This document shows positions 8,759 to 18,352 of a DNA stretch of 64,000 nt, piece after piece (the stretch's first letter is position 1; every line of letters starts with the position of its first letter). The position numbers were made by a program, and so were the translations under genes. The notes below the pieces were generated by a model, which was not told the DNA's origin, did no database searches, and saw only the letters and a list, made by a program, of their open reading frames with translations. This DNA is from Echinicola vietnamensis DSM 17526 (GTDB lineage: Bacteria; Bacteroidota; Bacteroidia; Cytophagales; Cyclobacteriaceae), in the NCBI RefSeq assembly GCF_000325705.1, contig NC_019904.1, forward strand, positions 2,606,001 through 2,670,000, in the 5' to 3' direction.

Positions 8759-9535
8759 ATGGCTACCTATACAACGGAAATTGCTTCCGATAAGTTGGTT
8801 AGTGATAACCCTATACATCAACGATTGTTGAAGGCTTACATTGCGGCAAAGCCCCTGGTAAGTGGTGATTTATTGGAAATTGGCTGTGGAGAAGGCCGGG
8901 GAGTAGAAGTGCTTAGTGAGCACGTAACTACTTACCATGGGCTAGACAAGATCGGCGAAGTCATCAATACTCTGCAGCAGCGCTTTCCAAAAGCAACATT
9001 TGAACAAGCGACCATTCCGCCGTTGGAAACGGTTCCGAGTGATCATTATGATACAGTGGTGAGTTTTCAAGTGATCGAACACATCCAAGAGGACAAGTTG
9101 TTTTTGGAAGAAATATACCGTGTACTCAAGCCCGGTGGCAAAGCCATAATTTCTACACCCAATATTCGTCATACACTCAGTAGGAACCCTTGGCACATTC
9201 GGGAATATACCGGTACTGAATTGATCCGGCTTTGCGAGCAGGTGTTTGACAAGGTAGTCGCAAAAGGTATCGGCGGGAACGATAAGGTCTGGAACTATCA
9301 TGAAGCCAATAGAAAGTCTGTCAATAAAATCATGCGTTTTGATATTTTTGACCTGCAACACCGTCTTCCTGCATCCATCTTGCGGATGCCCTATGAACTA
9401 CTGAACAGGATGAACAGAAATAAACTCCACAAGCAAGGAGGTGATGCCGTGACGGATATTACGCATGATGACTACCTGGTCGTGGACCATCCGGACAAAG
9501 GGCTTGACTTGTTTTATGTGCTGGAGAAGGAATGA
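8759..9535 (+). CDS. Class I SAM-dependent methyltransferase
   Basis: A 258-residue protein. SAM-binding motif I is LLEIGCGEG (residues 38-46), an acidic residue ends beta-2 (YHGLDKIGE), and the post-motif VVSFQVIEHIQEDKLFLEEIYRVLKPGG is typical of Methyltransf_11/23-type enzymes. The substrate is unknown; the C-terminal extension of about 100 residues probably supplies specificity. No operon partner suggests a pathway: the next gene is a damaged acetyltransferase 6 bases away. Confidence 0.85.
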   Translation: MATYTTEIASDKLVSDNPIHQRLLKAYIAAKPLVSGDLLEIGCGEGRGVEVLSEHVTTYHGLDKIGEVINTLQQRFPKATFEQATIPPLETVPSDHYDTVVSFQVIEHIQEDKLFLEEIYRVLKPGGKAIISTPNIRHTLSRNPWHIREYTGTELIRLCEQVFDKVVAKGIGGNDKVWNYHEANRKSVNKIMRFDIFDLQHRLPASILRMPYELLNRMNRNKLHKQGGDAVTDITHDDYLVVDHPDKGLDLFYVLEKE

Positions 9536-9541
9536 TTTGCA

Positions 9542-9984
9542 ATGGGCTTTGTAATCGATAAGGTCGTAAAGGAAGAGTATCCAGTCTTGGTGGATGTTTG
9601 GGAAGCATCCGTTAGGGCTACCCATGATTTTTTAGCACCAGGAGATGTGGAGCGATTTAAGCCATTGATCCTAAACCAATATTTAGATGCTGTTAGTTTA
9701 GCCTGCGCACGTAAAGACTCCGGCGAAATTATAGGATTCGTTGGCGTTAAGGAAGATAAGGTAGAAATGCTGTTTGTCCACCCTGCAATGATGGGGGAAG
9801 GTGTGGGGAGAACCTTAATGAACCATGCTATAAAGCATTTTAAGATAAAAAAAGTGGATGTAAATGAAGCCAATAACCAAGCGTAGTATTTTATAGGCGT
9901 ATTGGCTTTAAGGTAGAAGATAGATCATCTTTTGACGCTCAAGGTAATCCTTATCCCATTTTACACTTACGCTACGGTTCTTGA
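9542..9984 (+). pseudogene. GNAT acetyltransferase disrupted by a frameshift
   Basis: The first frame (9542-9886, 114 residues) covers most of a GNAT domain: SGEIIGFVGV, then VHPAMMGEGVGRTLMNHAIKHF (acetyl-CoA loop), then VNEANNQA and a TAG stop. The expected next block (QAVxFYxxxGF) is present at once in another frame: VFYRRIGFKVEDRSSFDAQGNPYPILHLRYGS, ending with TGA at 9982-9984. One missing base near 9884-9888 explains the break. It is either a recent pseudogene or an assembly or sequencing error; the uninterrupted homology on both sides makes the repaired reading clear. Confidence 0.8.
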
Positions 9985-10077
9985 ATTCGGAAAGGGTGTA
10001 ATGTTTCTTGATGAAATTCCTATATACATCCTGAAAAGAAGGTGTTGTGATGTGCTTTTAAAGCAGGTGTAAAAAAA

Positions 10078-10106
10078 ATATGGCCCTGATGTAATCAGGA
10101 CCATAT
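10078..10106 (-). terminator. Intrinsic terminator of the GT117-like gene
   Basis: An inverted repeat of about 13 bp, ATATGGTCCTGAT / ATCAGGGCCATAT (minus-strand sense, one G-T pair), runs into T8 on the minus strand. It is about 40 bases past the stop codon of the 10145-13126 gene. Confidence 0.85.
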
Positions 10107-10144
10107 CGGTATACATTTAAGGAGGCCTTCTCCTTGTTGTTTTT

Positions 10145-13126
10145 CTACTTTCTGTTCTGCAAAACACCTCTCGGGGAAGCAGCCGGCCCTATTACCTTGT
10201 CCAGGTTGTTCTGGATTTCAGTGGCCAATTCGTCATATCCTCGTTCCTGAAGCAGCGGAACAAAGAACCGCATCATCTCCAATGAATACATGGCTTCACG
10301 GTCCATCGCTCGGCCTTTTTCTTGGTAGAATTGGAGCATTTCGAAGGCCCTGTTTGAAAGTACCTCAATGATGTCCAAAGCCATGTCATCTTCTCCCAGT
10401 TCGAACAAAGAAGGTACGGACTGTCCGCTGGACAAGTCGTATGGGATCGCTTCGTTAGGGAATTTCTCCATACTCAGCTTTTGGATGTCGGCAGCTTTGT
10501 CCAGTTTATCTTCCATGATGAGCGCGTTCGTAAGGCTGTTGAACATGCTACGGTGGTTGGATGTAAACCTCCTGTATTCCTCATCGAAGTAATTGTCAGG
10601 ATTGCTCATGCCACGATAGGCGAAGTTTTCCGTGACGTTTTTGTAAGCGAGATCAGTGTTTACGAACTCATCTACATTTTCCGGCTTCTGAACCGGCAGC
10701 AGTCGGTAAGTAAGTCCTTCCATGACTACGTGATTGCTGAGGTCCAGGCTAATGGTAGAAAGAGAAGTGTTGTTAAAGTAAATTGGCCTTTCCCAATTGT
10801 TGGTAGTGATCAGGTCGATCAGCATCAGGTTTCCTTTGGTGAGGTAGTTGCCTTTTACCCGAAGGTTCATATGGTTAACGGTCAAGTCTTCCATTCCTTT
10901 AGGGACCACGCCTTTATTAATCACTTCAGCAGAGTCTACTTCGAGAATGAGGTTTCTGGAAGGTACTTGGTAAATGGTGTTGGTATAGCCGGATTTTACC
11001 TTCAGGAGATCGCTCTCGTTTTTCAGGAGTCGTAGGTATTCTTTTGCCGAAATCATTTCCAGTCCCTGACGATCATTGACAAAAAGAATGTCATTGGTGC
11101 CGCGTTTGAAGTTCTTTTTCTCCAAGGAGAAAGGTAATGCAGCTGATTTATTGATCGGCCTGGTCATTTGTTCCACATACCAATCTGTGTCAAAATAACT
11201 CAATACAATGACACGGACATCTGTTCTGAAGCCTTCTACTTCTTGCACATACCAAAGAGGGAAGGTGTCATTGTCACCTCCTGTAAACAAAATGGCATTT
11301 TCTTCACAAGAAGCCAGGAAATTACGGGCCGAATCTACCGAGAAATAACGATCCGAGCGGTCATGGTCATCATAGTTTTGAGAAGCCATGATGACGGGGA
11401 CAGGAAAGGCTATCAATGTCGCCAAAATGGCCGCGACAGCAAAGTTTTTATTGAGCTTGGCCAATCCATGAGCAATGGCCAGAACCCCCATGCCTATCCA
11501 TATCGCAAATGCATAAAAAGACCCGACATAAATATAGTCCCGTTCACGAGGCTCTACAGGAGGGGAGTTAAGGTAAAGCACCAAGACGACTCCCATCATA
11601 AGGAAGAGCATTGTCGTAAGCCAGAATGACTTGGTGTCGTACTTCGCTTGGAATAAAAAGCCGATGAGTCCCAGGATCAAGGGAAGCATTAAGTAATTAT
11701 TGTGGGCTTTGTTGTTTTCTATGTAGTCCGGGTAATCTTCAAAGGCATTCGTAATGCCCATCCAGGGGGCATCGGTAATGTCACTTTCCCGCCCGGAGAA
11801 GTTCCATAAGAAATAACGCCAGTACATATGGCCCAGCTGATGGTCCAGCATAAATGCGATATTATCCCCAAAAGTGGGTTCTTCGCCTTCCCTAAGGCCT
11901 AATTTCTGTCGATATAGGCGTTTGTGCTGAGGTTGGGTAGAATAGATCCTGGGCAGAATAGTGGTTTTTTCTGAATCATATTCCGTCACGATCTCGTAAT
12001 CGACTATTTCATATTTGTCATCTCCTTTGGCATAAACAGGATCTCCTTCTTTTTGCTCAGTTACTTCCGCAGTGAAATATTGGCCGTGCATTAGCGGACG
12101 ATAGCCATACTGTTCCCTCTTGAGGTAACTCACAAAACTGATAATGTCCTTTGGCGCATTTTCATTGATGGGAGGGTTGGCATTAGAGCGGACGACAATG
12201 AGTGCATAAGAACCATAGCCGATCAAGATAAAGGTCAAGGATAGCAGTACGGTGTTCAGGATGACCTTTTCCTGTTTGATGGAATAGATGATGGCAGCGA
12301 TAAGTCCACCCAGAAATAATCCGACAAAGACAATAATCCCTGAACCGAATGGAAGTCCAATACTGTTAACGAAGAAAATTTCCATGGATCCGGCCAGACT
12401 TGGCAGTCCCGGAATGATAATGTTATTGATGGCAACCAAGGCTACCCCGCCCAAAAGGAATGCGACAATGGCTCCTTTGAGGTTGGGGTTTTGGTATTTC
12501 TTGAAATAAACGACCAAGGCCAGCGCAGGCAACGTCACTAAGTTGAGCAAATGGACACCAATGGAAAGTCCCACCAAATAGGCGATAAAGATCATATACC
12601 GGTTTTCGTCTTTTGGGTTTTCGATGACATCCCATTTTAAGAACGCCCAGATGACGATAGCCGTGAAGAAAGAAGACATGGCATACACTTCCGATTCTAC
12701 GGCTGAAAACCAAAAGCTGTCTGAGAACGTGTAGACCAGCGCGCCAATGATACCGGCACCCATAATGGCGATGGTGTGGCCTTTGCTTTCCTTTCCTTTT
12801 TCGAGTCGGAATAGCTTTCTGCCCAGAAGGGTGATTGACCAAAACAAAAAGAGGATGGTGAATCCACTGAACAGGGCACTTCCTGCATTCATCCAATATG
12901 CAATTTCAAGCGGGTCTCCAAGGGCAAAGAAAGAAAACATCCTGTAAATAAGCAGGAAGAATGGTGCTCCTGGAGGGTGGGGAACTTGGAGTTTATAAGC
13001 TACCGCAATGAATTCTCCCGGATCCCAAAAGCTGGCGGTTTCTTCTATGGTCAGAAGGTAAACCAAGGTGGCAATTAAAAATAAAATCCAGCCCGTGAGG
13101 TTGTTGACTTTTCTATAGTTGATCAT
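10145..13126 (-). CDS. DUF2723 / GT117-family membrane protein (protein O-mannosyltransferase-like)
   Basis: A 993-residue polytopic protein. The N-terminal half has many transmembrane segments and starts with a conserved loop, FWDPGEFIAVAYKLQVPHPPGAPFF (Asp35 and Glu38), typical of DUF2723 and similar in plan to the catalytic loop of GT-C glycosyltransferases. After about residue 590 the protein is mainly soluble (CEENAILFTGGDNDTFPLWY). Families like this (TMEM260/GT117) are linked to O-mannosyl transfer or are undefined lipid-linked glycosyltransferases. It sits alone with its own terminator. The membrane topology and family are clear; donor and acceptor are not. Confidence 0.85.
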   Translation of the reverse strand: MINYRKVNNLTGWILFLIATLVYLLTIEETASFWDPGEFIAVAYKLQVPHPPGAPFFLLIYRMFSFFALGDPLEIAYWMNAGSALFSGFTILFLFWSITLLGRKLFRLEKGKESKGHTIAIMGAGIIGALVYTFSDSFWFSAVESEVYAMSSFFTAIVIWAFLKWDVIENPKDENRYMIFIAYLVGLSIGVHLLNLVTLPALALVVYFKKYQNPNLKGAIVAFLLGGVALVAINNIIIPGLPSLAGSMEIFFVNSIGLPFGSGIIVFVGLFLGGLIAAIIYSIKQEKVILNTVLLSLTFILIGYGSYALIVVRSNANPPINENAPKDIISFVSYLKREQYGYRPLMHGQYFTAEVTEQKEGDPVYAKGDDKYEIVDYEIVTEYDSEKTTILPRIYSTQPQHKRLYRQKLGLREGEEPTFGDNIAFMLDHQLGHMYWRYFLWNFSGRESDITDAPWMGITNAFEDYPDYIENNKAHNNYLMLPLILGLIGFLFQAKYDTKSFWLTTMLFLMMGVVLVLYLNSPPVEPRERDYIYVGSFYAFAIWIGMGVLAIAHGLAKLNKNFAVAAILATLIAFPVPVIMASQNYDDHDRSDRYFSVDSARNFLASCEENAILFTGGDNDTFPLWYVQEVEGFRTDVRVIVLSYFDTDWYVEQMTRPINKSAALPFSLEKKNFKRGTNDILFVNDRQGLEMISAKEYLRLLKNESDLLKVKSGYTNTIYQVPSRNLILEVDSAEVINKGVVPKGMEDLTVNHMNLRVKGNYLTKGNLMLIDLITTNNWERPIYFNNTSLSTISLDLSNHVVMEGLTYRLLPVQKPENVDEFVNTDLAYKNVTENFAYRGMSNPDNYFDEEYRRFTSNHRSMFNSLTNALIMEDKLDKAADIQKLSMEKFPNEAIPYDLSSGQSVPSLFELGEDDMALDIIEVLSNRAFEMLQFYQEKGRAMDREAMYSLEMMRFFVPLLQERGYDELATEIQNNLDKVIGPAASPRGVLQNRK

Positions 13127-13226
13127 GTTTGTGTTACACTAATGTGAAAGGCGAAAATAAAAAAATATTCACGAAAACAGGGGGATTTAACCATTTTTAA
13201 AAGGTTTTCAGAAAAATGGTATAAAA

Positions 13227-13255
13227 AAAGGGGGAAAGTTTAGCTTTCCCCCTTT
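13227..13255 (-). terminator. Intrinsic terminator of the coiled-coil membrane protein
   Basis: A perfect 12-bp stem AAAGGGGGAAAG / CTTTCCCCCTTT with a 5-base loop, followed on the minus strand by T7. It starts 12 bases after the stop codon of 13267-13884. Confidence 0.9.
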
Positions 13256-13266
13256 GTGAGATATTT

Positions 13267-13884
13267 TCAGGATGTGATTCCTTGTTTTTTGTTCATTTCA
13301 TCTACCAACTGGCGTTTCAGTTTTCGTTCCCTGTCCAGTGTGTTTTTGCGATGTGTCTCAAATTCCTCTTTGGTCTCGATAAGATCTTTTCGTGTTTCGG
13401 AGATTACCTTATGACTGTTAGAGTATTTGTAAATGAAGTAGGCAAGCGCAATACCTAAACCAATGATGATGCTCCACATCATGGTACTGTAGGTCGTCTT
13501 ATAAACTTGGATTCCCAAGAAAGAAAAACTGTCTTTGGCAGCCAATGTCTCTTTGAGCTCGTTTTCGGCATTTTCAATGCCTGAGTTCAGCTGGTCGATC
13601 TTGGCATTTTGTTCGTTGATCTGACTGTTTTTTTCTACAATTTGATCTTTGAATACCTTCAGTGAATCCAGGATATTTGACTTGATCTTACTCAAGTTGG
13701 TCTTCTTTACCACCTTGTACTCCTGGTAATTGTTGGAGGCATCATTAAGGTAGTCAAACTGGCTTTCAATGGTGCCGCCGTTCAATGAATTCTGTGGTTT
13801 TTCTGGCTCAGGGGTGTCCTGTGCTAAAGAGGTATTGCATACAGCGATACACACGAAAAGTGCTATGATAATACTTCTTTTCAT
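13267..13884 (-). CDS. Secreted or membrane-anchored coiled-coil protein, unknown function
   Basis: A 205-residue protein with a signal peptide (residues 4-21, ending NTSLAQ). Residues about 60-115 are Lys/Glu/Asn-rich with heptad-like hydrophobic spacing (coiled coil). One transmembrane segment follows at about 127-148 (MMWSIIIGLGIALAYFIYKY), then a basic, charged tail with more coiled-coil character. No family recognised. It has its own terminator, so it is likely monocistronic. The topology suggests an envelope-spanning or scaffold protein, which is inference. Confidence 0.6.
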   Translation of the reverse strand: MKRSIIIALFVCIAVCNTSLAQDTPEPEKPQNSLNGGTIESQFDYLNDASNNYQEYKVVKKTNLSKIKSNILDSLKVFKDQIVEKNSQINEQNAKIDQLNSGIENAENELKETLAAKDSFSFLGIQVYKTTYSTMMWSIIIGLGIALAYFIYKYSNSHKVISETRKDLIETKEEFETHRKNTLDRERKLKRQLVDEMNKKQGITS

Positions 13885-14298
13885 TTTAAATTAGTGTTTA
13901 GAAATTCTAGTTGGTTTCGTTATTGTAACACGAGAATACAGGTTTTATTGCACTTTTGAAAGGAAAAGCCCTATTAATAGCCCTTTTCGACCAAAAATGG
14001 CTCTTATTTGCTCGTTTTTAAGGAAAGTCATGCTTTATTTGGTGCCGTATTCAATTTTGTTAAAAGTGGTTTTTTTGATTTTACATATTGATAATTGCAT
14101 TTTTTTTCATGGATGCGGAAACTAATATTGGGCATGAATGGTTTCCATAGCCAATCAATAAAAACAAGAATAATTTCAAAAATGATGAAATTATGCAAGA
14201 GGCTCTTCGTTGTCTATGTTCAGCCGATCTCATAATAAATTCCAGAATTTTCATGAAGGAAAATGAATAAGGTCGTAGTTTTGTCAAAAAATAACGAA

Positions 14299-15495
14299 AT
14301 GAAAATCGCAACATACCTTTTCATTATTTTGCTGCTTGTTTTTCAAGAGGCAGATGGCCGACAGCTTCCGGGTGATTCTGCAGAAGTTTCTTCAGAGAAG
14401 CCGGAATATCTGCTCTTGGATAAAAGCCTGCAGTTCAGGATAACCGAGGCCATCAACAGTATGTATGATTTTGATTTTGAAACTGCAGAAAGAGGTTTTG
14501 CGGTAATGCGGTATTCTTACCCGGAGCATCCATTGCCTTATTTCCTGATGGGGCTTGCCCAATGGTGGAAGATTGTTCCCGACATGGAAAATAAGAAGAA
14601 TGACAAAATCTTTTTAAGGTTCATGGAAGAAACCATTGCCAAAGCAGAGGTGATGCTGGAGGAAGATCCCGAGAATAAAGAAGCTGCGTTCTTTTTGGCA
14701 GCAGCTTATGGGTTTAAGGGAAGGTTGCTCAGTGAGCGGGACAGCTGGACGGCCACGGCCATTGCAGGGAAGAATGCCTTGAAATACATGGAGTTAAGCA
14801 AGGGAGAGGAAGAGCTGAGCCCAGAACTTTTGTTGGGAGATGCGCTGTTTAATTATTTCTCAGTATGGATACCTGAAAATTATCCTTTGATGAAACCGGT
14901 CATGGCACTTTTTCCCAAAGGAGACAAAGCCTTGGGGTTAATGCAGCTGGAAGAAGTGGCTAAAAATGCATTTTATGCAAGGGTGGAAGCCCAATATTTT
15001 CTTTTTAGACTCTATGCCTCAGAGGAAAAGCGTCCCTATGATGCGCTGCAGATCACTGAATACCTGCATGAGAAATACCCCAATAATCCCTATTTCCATC
15101 GTTTTTATGCCCGTCAGTTGTATGCAGTGGGAAGAGGAGCGCAGGCGAAGGATACTTCCCTTGACATCCTTCAGCGCATCGAGGACCAACAGCTCGGCTA
15201 TGAAGCAAACAGTGGCCGATATGCTTCTTTTTTTGCAGCCCAGTATTATGATCGGATAAACGATGTGGTAAATGCCAAAAAATATTACCAGAAGACCGTG
15301 TCTTTTGGAGAGGAATCAGAAAGCCAAGAAAGTGGCTATTACCTCTATGCCTTACTGCATTTGGGCAAGATCGCAGCCAGTGAAGGAAAGGATAAGGAGG
15401 CAAAAGCATATTTGAAGATGGTAAAGAAATATGCCAAGCGTAAACATCCCGCCCATCAAGAAGCTAGAGATTTTTTAAAAAAGAATAAACTTTAA
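14299..15495 (+). CDS. Tetratricopeptide-like secreted protein
   Basis: A 398-residue protein from the ATG at 14299, preferred over one at 14263 because it places the signal peptide (MKIATYLFIILLLVFQ) at the N-terminus. The mature part consists of helical pairs with TPR-like spacing (YDFDFETAERGFAVMRYSYPEHPLPYFLMG, FFLAAAYGFKGRLLS, AQYYDRINDVVNAKKYYQKTVSFG, LLHLGKIAASEGKDKEAKAYLKMV). Probably a periplasmic protein-interaction scaffold. No enzymatic motif is seen. Upstream, 13885-14298 holds no gene or clear element. Confidence 0.7.
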   Translation: MKIATYLFIILLLVFQEADGRQLPGDSAEVSSEKPEYLLLDKSLQFRITEAINSMYDFDFETAERGFAVMRYSYPEHPLPYFLMGLAQWWKIVPDMENKKNDKIFLRFMEETIAKAEVMLEEDPENKEAAFFLAAAYGFKGRLLSERDSWTATAIAGKNALKYMELSKGEEELSPELLLGDALFNYFSVWIPENYPLMKPVMALFPKGDKALGLMQLEEVAKNAFYARVEAQYFLFRLYASEEKRPYDALQITEYLHEKYPNNPYFHRFYARQLYAVGRGAQAKDTSLDILQRIEDQQLGYEANSGRYASFFAAQYYDRINDVVNAKKYYQKTVSFGEESESQESGYYLYALLHLGKIAASEGKDKEAKAYLKMVKKYAKRKHPAHQEARDFLKKNKL

Positions 15496-15666
15496 TCTAG
15501 TTTAGCACGTGTATACTAAAATGAATCAGGAGAAAATTTGAAATTTTATAAATAATAAAGTTTTATGGTGTGAAAAGTTTTAAATATTCAGGGGTAAAAT
15601 TAACAATATTTTGTATTTGTGGTCGTTTTTTGACTTGAATAGCTTTAAAATAATTTAAGAATATAT

Positions 15667-15674
15667 TACCTTTG
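15667..15674 (+). promoter_or_regulatory. Bacteroidota -7 element upstream of the Lrp-type regulator
   Basis: TACCTTTG matches TAnnTTTG exactly and lies 32 bases before the ATG at 15707. The upstream sequence is AT-rich; no convincing -33 TTTG at the usual distance was found. Confidence 0.5.
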
Positions 15675-15706
15675 CACGACATAAAATTTTGCAAATACTA
15701 TAAATC

Positions 15707-16189
15707 ATGGATAATCACATAAGAGTAAAATTCGACAAAATTGATCGCAAAATCCTTGAGATTCTTCAGGCAAACGCGAAAATTACCAATGCACAACTTT
15801 CCAAAGATATTGGTCTTTCTCCTGCCCCTACGTTGGAGCGAGTAAAGAAGCTTGAGCAGTCTGGTATTATCAAGAGCTATCATGCAAAATTGGATCCGGA
15901 AAGAATCGGTCTTGGGGTGAGTACGTTCGTATTGGTGAGCCTTATCGGCCATAACAAAGCCAATATTGATGCTTTCATGAAAGAAATCGAAGCGATTCCG
16001 GAAGTAATCGAATGTCACCACATCACTGGAACAGGAGATTTTATTTTGAAAATCATTTCCAAAGACATTACTTCATACCAGAAATTGATGTTGGAGAAGG
16101 TAAGTGAGATTAAAGAGGTGGATTCCATGCAGTCAATGGTCATCCTGTCTACCTTTAAAGACAGCAAAGTACTGCCCATCCCTGCTTAA
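15707..16189 (+). CDS. Lrp/AsnC family transcriptional regulator
   Basis: A 160-residue protein of the expected length. The N-terminal winged HTH begins FDKIDRKILEILQANAKITNAQLSKDIGLSPAPTLERVKKLEQSGII (residues about 5-58). The C-terminal RAM ligand-binding domain includes IECHHITGTGDFILKI. Such proteins respond to amino acids and control amino-acid metabolism genes. The target here is not evident; the next gene encodes a NUDIX hydrolase behind a terminator. Confidence 0.92.
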   Translation: MDNHIRVKFDKIDRKILEILQANAKITNAQLSKDIGLSPAPTLERVKKLEQSGIIKSYHAKLDPERIGLGVSTFVLVSLIGHNKANIDAFMKEIEAIPEVIECHHITGTGDFILKIISKDITSYQKLMLEKVSEIKEVDSMQSMVILSTFKDSKVLPIPA

Positions 16190-16210
16190 GCAAAAACAAA
16201 TTTTATCATG

Positions 16211-16240
16211 TAAGGGTGGCTGTTCAGTCGCCCTTTTTTT
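16211..16240 (+). terminator. Intrinsic terminator after the Lrp-type gene
   Basis: GGGTGGC and GTCGCCC pair around a 6-base loop (two G-T pairs), followed by T8. It argues against starting the NUDIX gene at the GTG inside this hairpin. Confidence 0.7.
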
Positions 16241-16257
16241 TTGAAAACACGAATATT

Positions 16258-16800
16258 ATGGAAGAAAATCCTTGGAAGACCAAGACTAGGAAACTGATGT
16301 ATTCTAACCCATGGATAGCGCTAGAGGAACATGAGGTGGTTACTCCGGCAGGAACGGATGGGGTGTATGGGAAAGTGTCGTTTAAAAATAAGGCCATGGC
16401 GATCTTGCCTGTAGACGAGGAACTCAATACGTGGCTGGTGGGGCAGTTTCGGTATGCCATCGACGAATACAGTTGGGAAATCCCCGAGGGAGGAAGCCCG
16501 ATAGGAGAGGATATCCTTGAAGGAGCCAAAAGAGAGTTGAAAGAAGAGACGGGATTGGCCGCAGATAAGTGGACGCCCATCATGCGCTTCCATACTTCCA
16601 ATTCCGTAACCGATGAGGAAGGCTTTGCCTATTTGGCCGAGGGCCTGACGGAAGGCGAGACGGCATTTGAAGATACCGAGAAGATTGAGGTGAAAAAGCT
16701 GCCACTGAAAGCGGTTGTGCAGATGGTGATGGATGGTGAAATTACCGATGTGATCAGTGTGGCCGTTATCTTGAAAGCAGCCAGGATGCTTGGGATATGA
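16258..16800 (+). CDS. NUDIX hydrolase, ADP-sugar pyrophosphatase-like
   Basis: A 180-residue protein. I start it at ATG 16258 because the upstream GTG (16216) lies inside a terminator. The NUDIX box spans residues about 78-100 (GGSPIGEDILEGAKRELKEETGL), a full match to GX5EX7REUXEEXGU. The leading sequence (WEIPEGG preceded by VGQFRY) resembles ADP-ribose and ADP-sugar pyrophosphatases, which cleave nucleoside diphosphate sugars to sugar phosphate and NMP. The exact substrate is not determinable. Confidence 0.85.
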   Translation: MEENPWKTKTRKLMYSNPWIALEEHEVVTPAGTDGVYGKVSFKNKAMAILPVDEELNTWLVGQFRYAIDEYSWEIPEGGSPIGEDILEGAKRELKEETGLAADKWTPIMRFHTSNSVTDEEGFAYLAEGLTEGETAFEDTEKIEVKKLPLKAVVQMVMDGEITDVISVAVILKAARMLGI

Positions 16801-16861
16801 TGTTTTAGCATTGTTTATTTTAAAGATAAGGAGATTCAACACGGCTAGGAGCCACTAGGGC

Positions 16862-18235
16862 ATGGATTTAAAGCGACTGAACTTTAAGGAACATTTTTCA
16901 AAAACCTTCCACTTGGCCTATCCCGTAATGCTGAGCCAGCTGGGACAGGTTTTGGTGGGGGTGGCTGATAGTATGATGGTCGGAAGACTGGGCGCCGAAC
17001 CGCTAGCGGCGGCTTCATTGGCCAATAGTATTTTCTTTGTAGTGATGATGTTTGGAACAGGGGTTTCGATGGCCATCACCCCACTAGTAGCGGCGGCAGA
17101 TGGCGAAGGAAAGCCCCGGAAGATCACTCGGGTTTTTAACCATGGTTTTGCCATAAATGGTTTTACGGGAGTCATCCTGTTTCTGGTGATCGTTTTGGCT
17201 TCGCCTTTACTGGGGCATATGAAACAGCCGGCAGGTGTAGTCGAGCAAGCCATTCCCTTTTTGGGGGTGATTACCCTCTCGTTGATCCCTTTGATGTTTT
17301 TTCAGACTTTTCGGCAGTTTGCAGAAGGACTGAGCCATACCAAGGAAGCCATGCTGATCACCATTTTCTGTAATCTGGTCAATGTATTTCTCAATTGGGT
17401 GTTGATTTACGGCCATCTTGGATTTGCCCCAATGGGGCTAAATGGAGCAGGTTGGGCCACATTGATTTCACGGGTCCTGATGGCGATCATCATGGGGTAC
17501 TTTATTTGGAAGAGCCCTTTGTTCAGGAAATACCAGTTGAAGCTGGATTTTAGAAAACTGTACTTTCCGATGTTCAGTAAGCTCTTGAAAATAGGGGTGC
17601 CCACTGGTTTTCAGTTTATTTTTGAAGTAGGAGCCTTTAGTACTGCCGCCATCATGATGGGCTGGATAGGGGTCAATGCTCTGGCAGCTCACCAAATAGC
17701 GATTAACTTGGCCTCTATTAGCTATATGATGGCCTCTGGATTATCGGCTGCAGCCATGGTGCGGGTCGGAAATCAGCTAGGAAAAAATGATATCAAAACA
17801 CTTCGTGAGGCTGGCTTTACGGCTTTTGGTATGATTGCAGGATTTATGTTGCTGTTTGCTGGGGTTTTTATTGCCTTTAAGGACCACCTTCCGCTGCTGT
17901 ATATCGGGGATCCGGAAGTCGTGGAAATGACCGCTGGGCTACTGGTCATTGCAGGCCTTTTTCAGCTTTCAGACGGCATTCAAGTAGTAGGCCTTGGAGC
18001 ACTGCGGGGCATGGCGGACGTAAAAATGCCCACCCTCATTACCTTGGTGGCCTATTGGGTGATTGCACTTCCATTAGGGTATATGCTGGCATTTCATTGG
18101 GGTGCTGAGGAGAAAGGTGTTTGGTATGGCCTGTTGATTGGTTTGACCATAACGGGCGGTTTGCTCCTTGTCCGGTTTCAGCAGCTGAGCTTACGATTGC
18201 TTTCACAAAAGCATCAGCGGTTGAAAGTGGCCTGA
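16862..18235 (+). CDS. MATE family multidrug efflux transporter
   Basis: A 457-residue inner-membrane protein with about 12 transmembrane segments. It has the MATE start (FHLAYPVMLSQLGQVLVGVADSMMVGRLGAEPLAAASLAN) and the mirrored half-repeat beginning KLLKIGVPTGFQFIFEVGAF. MATE proteins export cationic drugs or metabolites using a Na+ or H+ gradient. Length and topology are normal. It follows the NUDIX gene by 61 bases. Confidence 0.92.
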   Translation: MDLKRLNFKEHFSKTFHLAYPVMLSQLGQVLVGVADSMMVGRLGAEPLAAASLANSIFFVVMMFGTGVSMAITPLVAAADGEGKPRKITRVFNHGFAINGFTGVILFLVIVLASPLLGHMKQPAGVVEQAIPFLGVITLSLIPLMFFQTFRQFAEGLSHTKEAMLITIFCNLVNVFLNWVLIYGHLGFAPMGLNGAGWATLISRVLMAIIMGYFIWKSPLFRKYQLKLDFRKLYFPMFSKLLKIGVPTGFQFIFEVGAFSTAAIMMGWIGVNALAAHQIAINLASISYMMASGLSAAAMVRVGNQLGKNDIKTLREAGFTAFGMIAGFMLLFAGVFIAFKDHLPLLYIGDPEVVEMTAGLLVIAGLFQLSDGIQVVGLGALRGMADVKMPTLITLVAYWVIALPLGYMLAFHWGAEEKGVWYGLLIGLTITGGLLLVRFQQLSLRLLSQKHQRLKVA

Positions 18236-18352
18236 TTCCAAACGTGTGTGGGGTTAATGGTGAAGTTGCATAGAATTTACCTTTCCTAAGGGGTGTTTGG
18301 AGAGATTGTTTTATCTTTAACGAATTGTTTGCAGTTTATAAAGAGGACAATC

